Shown piece after piece: positions 1 to 12,345 of a stretch of 64,000 nucleotides of DNA. Each line of letters starts with the position of its first letter. Position 1 is the stretch's first letter. A model generated the notes under the pieces. The model saw nothing but the letters and a program-made list of their open reading frames with translations, was not told the origin of the DNA and did no database searches. This DNA is from Saccoglossus kowalevskii. Lineage: Eukaryota > Hemichordata > Enteropneusta > Harrimaniidae. The stretch lies in assembly GCF_000003605.2 (NCBI RefSeq), contig NW_003122912.1, forward strand, positions 178,361 through 242,360. Direction: 5' to 3'. The translations under genes and the position numbers were made by a program.

Positions 1-451
1 TAAAGGTACAATTAAATAAGTGATTCAATTGAACCTTGACTACATAGCTGTATACGTTATTTGTGATGTGCGAGATTTGACTTTATTATCATTATCCACA
101 ATATGTCATGTTAAATTGCCGTTGTTGGCGAAGTGTGTTTGGCGTGGTAGGTAGCGAGTTTGCAACTGTGGCGAGGCGATTGCCGTGATCACGAGTATGA
201 ATCCCGTCTTTCATATTGTAATATATGTCTGTTTGTTTCGTGTGTACAATGCATTATTATTGATGGAAACATTACGATGATTATACCAAACAAATAGATA
301 ATTTTTATCCTTTATCGCAGGTTTATGGTTGATTTGTTTTCTATTAGTTCCTATATGACAATCATATTACACAAAGTGGGGTATTAATTGTTAATATCAT
401 TAGTTGGAGCTCATCGAAAGAAGCAGCATAGAGTTTGCATATTCCACAAGC
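1..451. other. Region upstream of the GPCR gene
   Basis: No coding signal is visible. Around 150-205 a TGGCGTGGTAGG string, about 11 of 12 matches to the pol III A-box, lies some 45 bases before GAGTATGAATCCC, a weak B-box match, so a decayed tRNA-derived SINE is possible. The receptor frame is closed by TAG at 401-403, and CATTAG at 398-403 could be a splice acceptor from a 5' UTR exon. Confidence 0.35.
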
Positions 452-1993
452 ATGATGGAGCTAAATGAGACACGTAATGAAACTGCAACATTGAATTATG
501 GTACTTCCAAATCACCGATGCCGTGGAGTTCAGAAATGTTGACTACTCATCTCCCATTTGAAGAGCCGCCGTTAATATCCATATGGACGGCAATAGCAGG
601 TAGTGCTCTAGGCCTAGCTATAATTCTAGGAAATGTTGTCGTCATATTACTTTTTACGAGAGTTAGAAGTCTTCGGAAACTATCAAATTTATTCATTCTC
701 AATCTAGCTGTTTCAGATCTTCTAGTCGGTTTGATGTCGACTACTGTGTTCACTATGTACAACGTAATAGGAAAGTGGCCGTTCAGTCGTTTAGTTTGTG
801 ATATATGGCTCACTATAGATTACACTGTCTGCAGTGTATCGCTGTTTGCCATATTGGCTATAACTGTGGATCGATACATTGCATTAGTTGATCCAATACG
901 ACATTTAACTCGGATCAACAAACGACAGGTTTGGACAACAATATGTCTGACATGGATAGTAGCATTTGTGATATACGGGCTACCTAACTTTCTGTGGCCT
1001 CGGTTCCAACGTGAATACAGTACTTCTGAAGAAGAGTGTGTTATTGCATATTTGGACGTTACATGGTTTATAATCTTGCAGACAATATTAGGATATTGGA
1101 TACCATTATTTGTTGTATTCGCACTGTATATCAAAATATATCAAGTGGCTACTAAGACTGCACACAAAAGAGTAAGCCGGATTGACAATGCCGGTGCACA
1201 GTCCACGAACCCAACATGTAAGGCACATGAACACCGGACGTTCAAGGGTGTGGAAAACAGAACGGAGCCTAATAAAGAATTGCCAGATTGCACAGACTTA
1301 AATAATGCCTCTAGCAGTGAAATTGGAGTTATGAATCCCGCATTTTCTAAGGATGGAGATATTTTCGAAACAGGAAGGCCACAAGACAGTACAATCGTTC
1401 CGTTCGATGGCAGTGGTGACTTAAATGACAAGCAATGCTGCACCACGGACGATGCAGTAAAAAATCAATTTCACGTTTTTTCTGAACAAGACAGATCAGG
1501 ATTTGCAACTCACATTGATGATGCGATCTCAGCGAATAAAGTCACCCCTTCAAAAGAAGCCAGTGATACAGTGGAGCTACACGGTAGGTCAGAATCAATT
1601 ACTACGCTGAATTATCCTGATCATGTATTTGAACTAGATGACATGCAAACCGGTCGACGCGAAGATAAAATGTCTGCGGCCTACGTTGGACAATCTAAAA
1701 CTGTTGTGAATACAGCGCACAATATGGCAAAAAGAACTACTAAAACTAATGAAAGTAAAACATTCCGCACTGTCACTACATTACTAGCAGCAATTGTGTG
1801 TTGCTGGATGCCGTACCACATAGTTGCCATTGTGATTACCTTATGTCCAAAATGCATTCATCCTGATGTGTTTAAAGTGGTCTACTGGATGTACTTCACA
1901 AACAGTGCAATTAATCCTGTATGTTACGCACTTGCTAATCCTATGATGCGAAAAGCGCTGAAAAAACTCATCTTTGAACGCAAACTAGCTTAG
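452..1993 (+). CDS. Muscarinic-like / aminergic class A GPCR, intronless
   Basis: This is a plasma-membrane G-protein-coupled receptor of the aminergic rhodopsin family, 513 residues from the ATG at 452 (a second ATG follows at 455). The N-terminus carries NET, NET and NYG-type sequence near possible N-glycosylation sites. Landmarks are N61 (1.50), D89 (2.50), disulfide cysteines C116 and C196, D123-Y124 (3.32-3.33, the amine-binding Asp), DRY at 140-142, P218 (5.50), CCWMPY around 450-455, and NPVCY at 488-492. The third intracellular loop is about 200 residues, as in muscarinic receptors. The end of TM6 through TM7 (CPKCI, YW, NPVCYAL) is closest to muscarinic receptors. Pocket positions differ: C127 (3.36) recalls H3/H4 histamine receptors, position 5.42 is Q rather than T, 6.52 is H rather than N, and 7.43 is F rather than Y. 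I see the aminergic fold; the ligand is not predictable. AATAAA at 2249-2254 may be its poly(A) signal. Confidence 0.88.
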   Translation: MMELNETRNETATLNYGTSKSPMPWSSEMLTTHLPFEEPPLISIWTAIAGSALGLAIILGNVVVILLFTRVRSLRKLSNLFILNLAVSDLLVGLMSTTVFTMYNVIGKWPFSRLVCDIWLTIDYTVCSVSLFAILAITVDRYIALVDPIRHLTRINKRQVWTTICLTWIVAFVIYGLPNFLWPRFQREYSTSEEECVIAYLDVTWFIILQTILGYWIPLFVVFALYIKIYQVATKTAHKRVSRIDNAGAQSTNPTCKAHEHRTFKGVENRTEPNKELPDCTDLNNASSSEIGVMNPAFSKDGDIFETGRPQDSTIVPFDGSGDLNDKQCCTTDDAVKNQFHVFSEQDRSGFATHIDDAISANKVTPSKEASDTVELHGRSESITTLNYPDHVFELDDMQTGRREDKMSAAYVGQSKTVVNTAHNMAKRTTKTNESKTFRTVTTLLAAIVCCWMPYHIVAIVITLCPKCIHPDVFKVVYWMYFTNSAINPVCYALANPMMRKALKKLIFERKLA

Positions 1994-4184
1994 ATAAATG
2001 TAGTCAAGACTAGTCAAGTGTGACGCAACCCCATAAGTCGAATGGCGCATTTGTTATAAATATCAAGGAAATATCAAGTGCTGGGAAAATGACACAGGAA
2101 AAAATGCTTATTTACAGGGCGGTCGTCGCTGAATATACATATTTGATTCCAAAAATAACAAAATAATGATGGCCGCTAGCTACCAGAAAACCATAAAGAA
2201 ATCTTGGAAAATGCAATTTAAAGAAAACTAACCTAACAAGAATGTTAAAATAAAAACAATAACTTTTCATTATATAACTGATATCTTCATTTTTCAATGG
2301 TTAAGCTGTGACTACTTGTAACACATTTAAGGACTCTTGAAAATTGCAATGCTTTTCACGCGGTTGACATATATGCCACTCGGGACTAGAACGTAATCAT
2401 ATTATTTTAAAATTGTCAATCAAATGGAATTTCCCCTAGTCCACCCCGAAATGCACCTTTCTAATAAATAATTTAAAAATATATTTGTGATTATCCGTTT
2501 TGGTTTTTCCGTTTATTATAACTGATATTTTTCAATTCTCAAATTTCTGAATCGCGGAGTATATATTTTGGCAATCTGTTTCTTGTATTGCTTTAATAGC
2601 TTTATCTGTCATGTTGACTCTAGCTTCAGTAATGTTTCCATTTGATTGGAAGATAATCTCGAGGAAATTGTATTAGTTTACACAACAACGTTTTTCATTT
2701 TGATTTAATTAATTTAATGTAATTAATTTGTTATCACTTTGTAGTTTTTCATTTCTAAATGTGATTAGTTAAGTTTTAGGCAGGTAAAATTTTTCATTTT
2801 TGGCCGTAGTTCTGTAATTTATTTTTTGCCGTTACACATTAGCTGTTTTTGACAATAATGTCAAACTGTCAGCATATAGTCACGCGTTTAGTCTAATGTG
2901 ACCTGATGATGAGATTCATCTTAAACTGATTTACTTAAATCATTTACTTAACAAATAAATAGGATAGAACTTAAAACACAGTCTTGTCTTACACCTTTAC
3001 ATGTACACAAGGATAGGTTATCGTATTTCCATTGGTGTTAGAATACATATTTTTAATAATTTTGTCATTAATTCAATTAATTCAACTCATAAAATAAACC
3101 ATTTCTTCAGACACTAATAATTTACCATTTTGCTATTTTTATAACAATCACTGTCAAAACAAAAATATAATTAGTTGCTCGACATTGCTTAAGCTTGGTT
3201 ATAATTGATGAAATTTGTTTCCAAGTACTGTGTAGTTATGTTAGCAATACAATTTCAGAATGATTTGTCTATATCTTATATTACACTAGTCTCCCAAATG
3301 TTCAGATATGCTCATAAGCCTGAGGCTTAGTTAAATAATCTTTCTAATCAGCAGTGTATTTTAAAAATACTTAACAACCACCACCACCATATATTCTTAC
3401 TCTCAAGTTTCTTATCAACTGTCTTAATTTTATTGCTGATCAACTTATTTTATTTTATTTTATTTTATTTTATTTTATAGTACTCTTACCACTTTTCAAC
3501 AGAAATGGAATTAGCTTGATCTGTGTTCGTGTTTTGCAGTTTGTTAATGATTGTTCAACATGTATTTGTATTACTACTTTTTTAATTTGTTAACAATTAA
3601 AGTCTCTTAAATGTGTGTTTTGTTTTAATTACTAAAAGCAAAAAGAGCCTCATTACCACAAAATGTATGTTTATGTTTTCTCATTTCGAATAATCAGAAA
3701 TATATGATTTTTGACAAGCAAAAATTTAGTTGTACATTTTTTTCAAATTTGCCGGTTGATATTATATATATGTTATTTTTAAAATGAAAAAAAGCTTGCA
3801 CCACAGAAATTCCTTTTGCTTTACATGAATTGAAAATGCCTCTTATTGCTTGTTATTTCTGTTCACTGAATAGCTGTAGTATGCCGGTATTGGTACGGTA
3901 CTGCTGGATTTTTTTTTATCTAACCACGTGTCAACAAGTCCGATGATATTTTTTTGAATATTCTAATATGACAGATAAAGAGACTTTCTCTGTGAAATAT
4001 TTCTTTTTTTCAAAGTTTATGAATAATTTGATTTTGCATGTGTTCTTTACATTATCTGTATTTGTTGATGTTTGTTTGGTCTCTGGTCATAATCATGTGA
4101 CCAGTTAGGGATGGGATAGAAACCCTGGGTATAGATATGCTATGTTGTTGTATCCATAGTGGCAGATATTTTTCTGATTGCAAA
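1994..4184. other. AT-rich intergenic region
   Basis: The stretch holds the receptor 3' UTR and then AT-rich DNA with stops in all frames. Apart from a TTTTA microsatellite I see no gene, RNA or defined element. Confidence 0.5.
3444..3478. repeat. (TTTTA)n microsatellite
   Basis: About seven uninterrupted five-base units of T4A are read directly from the sequence. Confidence 0.9.
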
Positions 4185-4440
4185 TAAACAACACCGAATA
4201 TTGGGCATGGTAAATACTCAATCTGATTAAAATCCTATGTAGGTATAAGGCTCCAATTTTTTTTATTTATTTTTTTATAACCTTTTATATTATATTTATT
4301 TGTATTTTAGTTTGAATATGTCGATTTTTTTGTTTTCTTGCCGTTAATCAGTTCTTAGAAAATCTGACTCAATGCCTATACAAATCTCGTACAACGAGAT
4401 CAGTTTTCGACGAGTTTTGTCGACCAATCATAGTGTGGCT
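4185..4440 (+). repeat. Left inverted arm of composite element
   Basis: It pairs with 7400-7835 on the other strand with small indels. The inner end (4380-4440) diverges from its partner, so the best-conserved core is about 4215-4396. Confidence 0.6.
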
Positions 4441-4462
4441 TACAAAAATAGCTGTCTGACTT

Positions 4463-4474
4463 TGCGCATGCGCC
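4463..4474 (+). promoter_or_regulatory. NRF1-type palindromic site
   Basis: TGCGCATGCGCC matches the NRF1 consensus (YGCGCAYGCGCR) except at the last base. It lies about 28 bases before a good-context ATG (AAGATGGCT) at 4502, so it looks like a TATA-less core promoter for the decayed gene inside the composite element. Function is inferred from the motif only. Confidence 0.4.
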
Positions 4475-4501
4475 AGACTCATCGTTCTTGGTTATTTCAA
4501 G

Positions 4502-5908
4502 ATGGCTTCAAGTAATGTTAGAACCGATGTGAAATGAAGAGGATTCAGAATTTGAGGTGAGTTTTAGTCACTTTTACAAAAACTTAATTATCTTTTGTGA
4601 GCAATCACGGCTGATGTATGTATTTCATTTGAGATCATTCGGATTTCAACTTTGATGACCTTGTATTACCACAGGTGAGGCGGCGTTACTTGATCTTGTT
4701 AACGAGTCGCATTCGACGCAATATAAACCATGCGCGCATGTTGTTTCGACTTTATGCATTATGCATTATGAGTTAATGTATTACGACCAGGCAATGTTTT
4801 TGTGAGTCTATGATAAATCTATGGCTTTCATGTCAGTAATTTTCGTATTTGTATTTAGCCTTTCGACGACATCCCCTACTCCCGTCTTAACCGTTAAACA
4901 GTAAGTTTTGTCCTCATGCCGTGACTGTGACCTATATGCATTAACAACTTAAAAGTAACGTGAATCATTTATTTGCCGAGTCAATTTTTTTATTGCGATA
5001 TATTAAATGTGCACATTTCCCATTTCTTTAAGGTGTGCAAGAAGGAGTCATTAACACATCTGTTATTAAAACAATGTCCAAGCCATCCTGTGAACTGGAT
5101 TTGGTTAAATCACTAATCTACCCATGTATAATTAAGAAACCTGGTTCTGTTATCATAGGTTCTCCCGTGATTCCATTAATGAAAGTTCGGGTAAGATTTC
5201 CACTCAACATTAAAATCATAATTTGCATTATGTGTGTTATAAATTGTAGAAGTTCATGTTGAATGGTCGATGGGATGCGGTTTAAAAGTGGCTTAGCCAC
5301 TCATCATTTCATATTTTCTGATAAAATGCGAATATTTTTAATGTAGGATATATGTGAACATATTCCCCCACTACTGCATGTGTACAGAGCTGTATTTGGG
5401 CTATTCATTATAAAAGTGCTCATTCTAACAAAATTTCAGTGTACATGTTTTATTAGAGAATTTGTTTTTTTCAAAATCAGGAAATGATTAGATTTGGAAT
5501 CCCAACTTGTACACGTTTACCTTCAAATGATAATTTCTGTGATCTTTCTGTGATTCTGTGATGACAGCCAAAAAAGCAGGCGCAAGACACAACAAAGTGC
5601 ATTCAAGGAATTTTCCTAACTTGTTGGGGGAACTACGCTGTTTTACCTGATGTTACGGGCCTTGCACTGGCCACAACTGCCTCATTGGATTGTCAGTCGT
5701 AAAGACTCCTAGGGACAGTGCGTCCATATTTTATTGGATGGTTGACAAACTAAGAGAAGAGAACGATACTTTCCCACAGACAGTTATTTGTTGTTCATTA
5801 GCACTTAATCGTTATTTCAAAGAGGAGTATTCCCAGTCAGTTTTTTATATGCGAATGTACTATAGGGAACTGGCAGTATTGTACAAGAATCGCATCCAAA
5901 AGAAATAG
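4502..5908 (+). pseudogene. Decayed multi-exon gene inside the inverted arms
   Basis: A first exon starts MASSNVRTD at 4502 and then hits TGA. A frame shift would continue into acidic EEDSEFE sequence that ends at a GTGAGT donor (about 4557). A second open block (about 5033-5188) lies between an AAG acceptor and a GTAAGA donor and contains KPGSVIIGSP. A third block (5690-5908, 72 residues) begins SVVKTPRDSAS and ends IQKK. I recognise no family. The position between inverted arms suggests a transposon-borne gene, but a captured host gene is equally possible. The premature stop could also be a sequencing error. Confidence 0.3.
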
Positions 5909-7399
5909 CTGAAGTGTTAACTAAAGTTTGAGATTAATATTTTGCCACATAGCCTTTGGTATGGGCATTTTTATCAAAACAACTCATGTACTCCATTTAG
6001 ATCGCTCTTTTTCGATATTGACAGTTATAATACAGGGGTCGGGTTGAATTGGTAGAGATGATGAACCATCTCAGCTGTCTTGTTTTATCATGTGAATTAA
6101 AAAAATTATATAATAAATGTAACAGTATGTAGGAGGGTTAATTTATTTGAAAATTTTGCATCAAATAAAGACATCAGTGACATGAAGAGCAATAAACCAC
6201 ATCACCTAAATAAGTGACGTCTTGGTATATTAAGCCATTAATTTATTTTCCAGCTTTTTTCATAAGCATAACATGTTCATCTACTTAAAAAAACAATTGA
6301 CAGAACAAGGTTTATTTAAGTATCAATAAATATCTATTTTTCAAAGAAAATACGTTTATCAGTCACTAATTTACTGGAAATACTCTTATAAAAATAACAA
6401 AAGTATTTGGAAGCTATTCATCACAGTTTTAGAATTTTAATTTTAGTTTTTTTACCGGTACTATTAGTTAATTGTGATGGTACTGTTTATCAAAATAGCA
6501 CAACTATTGCCTGAATCTTAGTTAAATAACAAATTGGTGGATCTTTTCTTTGTGTGACCAAAAATATAAACTAAGACATTTTGCATAAAAACACTGACTA
6601 AAAATAAGATAGAATTAATTCTGATCAGACATAGACAAGAATAATGAAGTAATCAATAATTATAAAAAAAAACAGAACTGGTGTGAGACAAAACTATAGT
6701 ACAGCATCATGTCTAAGAAAATACTAATTAACATGTTAAATTAATCCATGTGCTGCATCAATTAACGTAACGTAATTACAAGAGTTGGCGAAAAAAAGTA
6801 CACTGTGCTTGCAGCCTCTCAGCTGAGATATCTGGGCTGTTAGCAATACACACCAATAAATACAATATAGGTGATTAACATAAATATTATGTAAATTATA
6901 TAAATATATACTATCGACACGCAAATACTAGTAGTTTGTTTCTAAAACTGAATCCACAAACAATACATTCATCTGCCCTGGAGGATAATTGTTTCTGGGG
7001 TGTCACGTTCTTCCTGAAAAAAACAAACATGGAACACGGTGAATTGATAGCGTTGCTGGTCCATCGTAAACATGCGTGTTGATGGTGACCAATCTGTCAA
7101 CCGGGAGCAGTAGAAAAAGCATCCATACTTCACGAATTCTTAGTTTAGAAACGATCGACTAAAAGGAATGTTCAAGTAAAGATGGGATAAAACGACCTGA
7201 AGTTGATACCGGATCATCGACGCCGATCCAGAGGCAAAAAACAACTGGCACAAGTAATTCATCTGCCACCAAACAGAAATGAAATACAATCAAGGCCAAA
7301 CTGATTAATGAATGCTACTTACTTGTTACTTTAAACAACGATCCATCATCGAGCTGCCGTAAAGCAAAGCAAAGTAGCTGCCGTACTCAGGCGCGTTTG

Positions 7400-7835
7400 T
7401 AACCCGTGATCTGATTGGCTGGTCTCTGGACGAGATTTGTACGAGATTTGTATAGGCATTGAGTCAGATGTAGTTAGAGGCGACTGGGACACGATTTTCT
7501 TAGAACTAATTAACGGCAAGAAAAACCAAAAAATCGACATATTCAAACTAAAATACAAATAAATATAATGTAATATAATATAATATAAAGGGTTATACAA
7601 AAAATTTAAAAAAAAATAAAAAAATTGGAGCCTCATACCTACATCGGATTTTAATCAGATTGGGTAAATACTATAAGTCAAATAAAGGTAAAAATGTACT
7701 GCATGACGTGGATAAGCGCGGTGATTAAGCATTCTTTGAAGATGTCCGGTGGTGAGGTGAAGACACGCCGTTACTTGAAGCTAGGAGTTTAAGTGACATA
7801 CCCTAGCCTATCATGCCGCTTATTCGGTGTTATTC
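7400..7835 (-). repeat. Right inverted arm of composite element
   Basis: It is the reverse-complement counterpart of 4185-4440. It carries a repeated ACGAGATTTGT pair at 7430-7450 and an AT-rich run of TAATA units at 7565-7585. Confidence 0.6.
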
Positions 7836-9660
7836 ACTGGCTTTACTTTCTATGTAAGCAGCTACTGTGAGTTTATGATTATTCTGACTGTGTCCTCTTT
7901 ACCGCCTGTTATTTTCGTGTGTTTTTGAACACAAACAACTGAGCCAATGACGTCGTTGATATTCTTTGTTAAAGCTGCTGTTATCATTAAGATGTAATGT
8001 ATCCATTAAATGCAGGTCAGATTTGATGTTCTTGTCAATGTGTGTAACATTGTGTCCTGTCTTTGTCTCGACCCAATGGCCGTTTAATTTAAATTGCTGT
8101 TTAAACCGAGTATAATAACACATTTTCAAGGTCACCTTTAATGTTCCCTTGCACGTCATCCTTGGAAGTCGCTGCATTATCATTAGCCATAACTTCATCG
8201 TACATATTAATATTGTGAATTCGAATGGCGTTCGGAATATTGTCCACTTACAATACAAATAGTAGATGACCCATGGCGGACCCGTGTGGAACCCCGAATT
8301 CTAATTTTCTTAGATTCTGATACCATACGGACTTATTTTTTTACGATGTGCGTGTGATTTGCACAGATTAAGTCATGAAACCACACAAGCAGTTGATTAG
8401 AGAAAACATAGTTAATTTGTATACAAATTAGCGAATTGTATACATATTAATTGGGGCTGGGAAAGCAAGAATACATATTCTAAAACTTATGTTATTAAAA
8501 TTATTTGATCAATATACACGGATTTGCACAAACCAAATTATATTCATATAGTTATACACGGGTCTCAAGACGTATTCGTAGACAGAGGCCAGTGTGTTAG
8601 CAGTGAAACGCGCTCAAACGAACAAACAGTCGGATAGACTATTGATGCAACATTTTATTCCTTACACAGATTCAAAAAACTATATTGTTATTGTTTGATT
8701 GGTTTCGGAGAATTATGCAAGATATCATGTGTTCAGGTGATCCCCATTCTCCTCAGTTGTCGCATTGATTTCACAAAAATTATCGATATCTCTTAGTTAT
8801 TCTTTTCACATAATTTTGTGTTGGCAATCTAACTAACATAAACAAATACAATCTGCGTATCATCTTTGGCGGAGGAATACTTTAGGCTACAGTTGGATCC
8901 ACAGAAAATTTTCTCTGTCGTACCTCTGATCTTGCGTAATGACTGACATCTCTGACACTGCACCTTATCAACGTGTTTTGTTGTACTGTTACCGGCTGTC
9001 CATGGAAGTTGGCAGTCACGACATCTTTTTTGGTGTGAACCTCAATTACTTTGTAAATAAAGATCTGGCAAAATTCGTGGCCCGGATTTTATTCAAATTG
9101 TATTCAATCATAATATAGGTATTTGCTGTTACGGCATTCTACGTGTATACAGAGTGCGCCCATTCACGTTTTTTTATAAAATATTAAGTGTGAAGAAAAA
9201 CTGTGACGGTATACTTAAGTGACGCAAGAGATTGGTATATGTGAACGTACAATAATGTTAGTTTGGAACACAAACACAAAATTAACCAAATTGTTGGTGC
9301 GATGGGAAATTGGAATGGTTTACGGCTCAGCAGCGTGTTTTGCCGTGGGCCACGATCGCTTTATGGCAACATACGTGGGACACAAATAGTTATGAGTCAT
9401 CATAAAATCAAACATTATGCAAAACATGCAATGCAATCATGGTATAATATCTGCTTCATTTTCCTACATTCAGTTACGCCTAAAAACACGAGTGCATTCG
9501 CGTTCACAATGCCGGGTGTTATATTGGAAACAGACATTCGTAATTCTGAAATTATAATCGAGTAGAAACAGTATTAACTACACTTACTGTTATGTAATAT
9601 GACAGAATCCCACACCCTGCCCATGGCTTTCGTTGCGTATGGAAGTTATTTTCACGAGTG

Positions 9661-9728
9661 ATGCGGTGTATCCTGCGGCCGTACTTTCACCAGCGAAGCG
9701 AGTGAAAGTACAGCAGAATACACCGCAT
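9661..9728. repeat. Long perfect-stem hairpin
   Basis: The left arm 9661-9690 (starting ATGCGGTGTAT) pairs with 9702-9728 (ending ATACACCGCAT). The loop is 11 bases (CAGCGAAGCGA). The stem is about 26 base pairs with one mismatch and a short GGC bulge on the left arm. It is likely a foldback/MITE core or a structured element. No TIR or target-site duplication was identified outside the stem. Confidence 0.75.
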
Positions 9729-11636
9729 CTAGGCTCCATAGTAATCGCCGATTTTACTACAGGTTGATCTTCTGAGAGCCCTTCAGGATAATAAAACTCG
9801 GTTTCCAGGTGGTCAACATACATTAAGTTCTCCCAATCGTAGTATTCCATGTGATATGCCAAAAATGTTGCTGGACGATTTGAGCCGGATAAAAAGCAGA
9901 CGAAAAATAAATGCAAAATAAAAGTAGTTCGATCGCCAATGGAAATGCCATGCTCATTTGCATATCAACCGTGAAAATACCGAAAACATTGCATGGGTGA
10001 TATGCAAATTAGTTTTAGTAAAAATAAGTGACTGCCTAAAATTACCATTACTGTTCATATTTCATTTCACTTGGCAAGTATATTCATGTACCCTATCGTA
10101 CTTCTAAATGTTGTTTATTTCTGCCATCTTTCGAAAAACGGTACTCCTGAAGGGCCTGCTTTGTTTGCTCTCAGACCTCATTTGCATATGGAGTGTGGAA
10201 ATACCGATTTTGATTTCAGGGACGAATCAAAATAAACTGAAGTACTTATGTAATATTTTTTTGTAGTGCTTAGTAGTCTTACATCGATGGAAATGTTGGG
10301 CGCTGAGCTAGAGATTGCATCAAAGAATAATTCTAGTAGCATTTTGTCAGATTGAATGTACGTCTTTCACCTAGAGAATTATAATCCTAGAGTGTTCACA
10401 GCAACACCGAAACATATACCGAGACTAAAGTTGCTTACTTACATGTGTTTGTGGAACTCAAAATACTAATTTAGGACCAGTGTGTCACAAGTATCCTCAT
10501 TCACTTGCATGACATGGACGCAACAAACATAAATCAAGCGAGCTTTTTCCCCTTTGCTCCTCGAGGGGTTTCCTAATCCTAATCATCTTAAAAAATCATT
10601 TTTATAAACGAAATGAGTGACTCATTTTGAAACAGAACATCTACAAAATAAAAAAGTATTTTCACTAAATATTTACATCACATTACAATAATGGTCACCT
10701 TTTTTTCACTAACGCCAAATTAAAGCTTACGATGTAGCAACCACGCATATGCAATACCTATCATTCTATTGGTGAGAGTGTCTCTCCGGCTCCATTGAAA
10801 TGATCATGGTTTTGCAGTTGGTTAGTAATACAAAAAAAGTAGTAATTTATCAAGTAATATTTCGAGCATAGCAACAAATAAAATATTTGGTATTAAACTG
10901 AGTAATATTTTAGTGCTATTCCCGGATATATAGCCGTTTTGGAATAATTCTGTGCATTTTTGTATATTGATGGATTACACCTAAATGTAGGCATATATGA
11001 ATCTGTTTCGGCATATTGTTAGCCGACTCCACTAAACCTGCTAGAGTTCAGCCACTTCTAAGAATGTTATACCTGTTTTGAGCAAGCAGCAGGTACAGCT
11101 GACATTTATGATATAATTGGTTCACCCTAGTGATGATTACACTGAAAAGATCCCACAATATGTCGTTACAATGCGTGTATTTACACCATTGACAACTCGC
11201 AGAATATACGAGATGTCATACTAATATGACTAGTCAGTCTGTGTGACAGATTAACGGGTCGAAACAATGCTTTCCGACTTAATAATTTATAATGCACAAA
11301 AATCAATATAATGCGTTAACACAATCATTAATAATCAGTTATAGTTTTGTTGTTCACAATTCCCGTGGGTTATTGTGCTTAGAATGGGGAAAAGCCTGTT
11401 GAATGAATTTAATTTACAAAAAAAACGTTTATCAAATATAAGGAGACTGATGCAATGAATACACTTCATTCAAGCAGCCTGAGCTTTAGATTTTTTCTTT
11501 ATAATGATATATTATGGTCAATAAACAATGTTCTTTGGGGAAAAACATTCATGTTTATTTGGGGGCTCGATCGCGAGAACGTTATTTTTTGTTTTTCTTC
11601 TTGTATTTGTACTTATTGTTTTGAAAGCAAATGCAA

Positions 11637-11637
<1 letters not shown>

Positions 11638-11699
<62 letters not shown>

Positions 11700-11700
11700 A
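11638..11700. repeat. (TTA)n microsatellite
   Basis: About 21 trinucleotide units. The poly-Leu and poly-Tyr frames across it are artefacts. Confidence 0.95.
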
Positions 11701-12128
11701 GAATGCACGAAGGCAGTACGGCGATTGTGTCGACCGACACAAATCAATAGTTTTTGCCTTAATAAAAAAATAACACCGAAATTTGTTTTACTTAAAATAT
11801 AAAAAAAAAAGGAAAACGTTCGAATGTGGTGTCATTAATCTGGAACATCTTCAATGTCGATGGTGTAGCTTAATCTATTTACAGGGCAATTCGAACGCTG
11901 GTACGACTGTAAATACGATTTTTTTTACGCAACGTTAATTTGTATTGTTTTCTGTTTTAGATCTATAATGATACAAAAAATAAAGTAGATAGTTATTTTG
12001 GAATTTGTTAATACAAAATATTCCCCAGCGACGGACACATGTAATCCCCAAAACAAGCCTGTCAATTTCATACAATGAATTATGTTATGGTAGAAGTCTA
12101 GTCACGAAAACACACGGAATTTAGTAAT

Positions 12129-12345
12129 TTTTCAATAAATTGTACTCCGTCAATATAAGGATAATGAATTGAACACACTGGGTTCAGAAGTCTATTTTTT
12201 GATAAATTGATAGTTTTAGTGAATGGCTTTAATTTTGTCTTTATTAACACCATTTCATTATCAATTCGTACGGTGGAGATATTATGCCATGTCTCAAATT
12301 GTAGTCTAATGACATAGGGAGAAAAATATTTATGTAATATATATG
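12129..12345 (+). repeat. Dispersed repeat, copy 1
   Basis: It shares several blocks in the same order and orientation with 43003-43210: AATTGTACTCC, CAATATAAGGATA, then GAGATATTATGCCAT and TCTCAAATTGTAG, followed by TGACATAG. It is an old interspersed repeat of unknown class. Confidence 0.6.

Larger units (their letters stand above)
4185..7835. mobile_element. Composite element bounded by long inverted arms
   Basis: The left arm (about 4185-4440) and the reverse complement of the right arm (about 7400-7835) match over most of their length. Shared strings include AACACCGAATA at the outer edge, AATCTGATTAAAATCC, GGCTCCAATTTTT, TTTGAATATGTCGATTTTT, CTTGCCGTTAAT and ACTCAATGCCTATAC. The right arm has about 130 extra bases near 7675-7815 and a short insertion near 7475. 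Between the arms lie a promoter-like NRF1 site and decayed exons. This is the layout of a DNA transposon with long terminal inverted repeats, or of an inverted segmental duplication. I found no clean target-site duplication, so the class is open. Confidence 0.5.

Noticed and set aside
9590-9916. 108-residue minus-strand frame that looks protein-like
   Set aside because: About a quarter of it is the hairpin at 9661-9728, no splice signals or family motifs were found, and the start is not convincing.
11455-11773. Two overlapping plus-strand frames with poly-Leu or poly-Tyr
   Set aside because: Both are created by the TTA microsatellite and have no domain or splice support.
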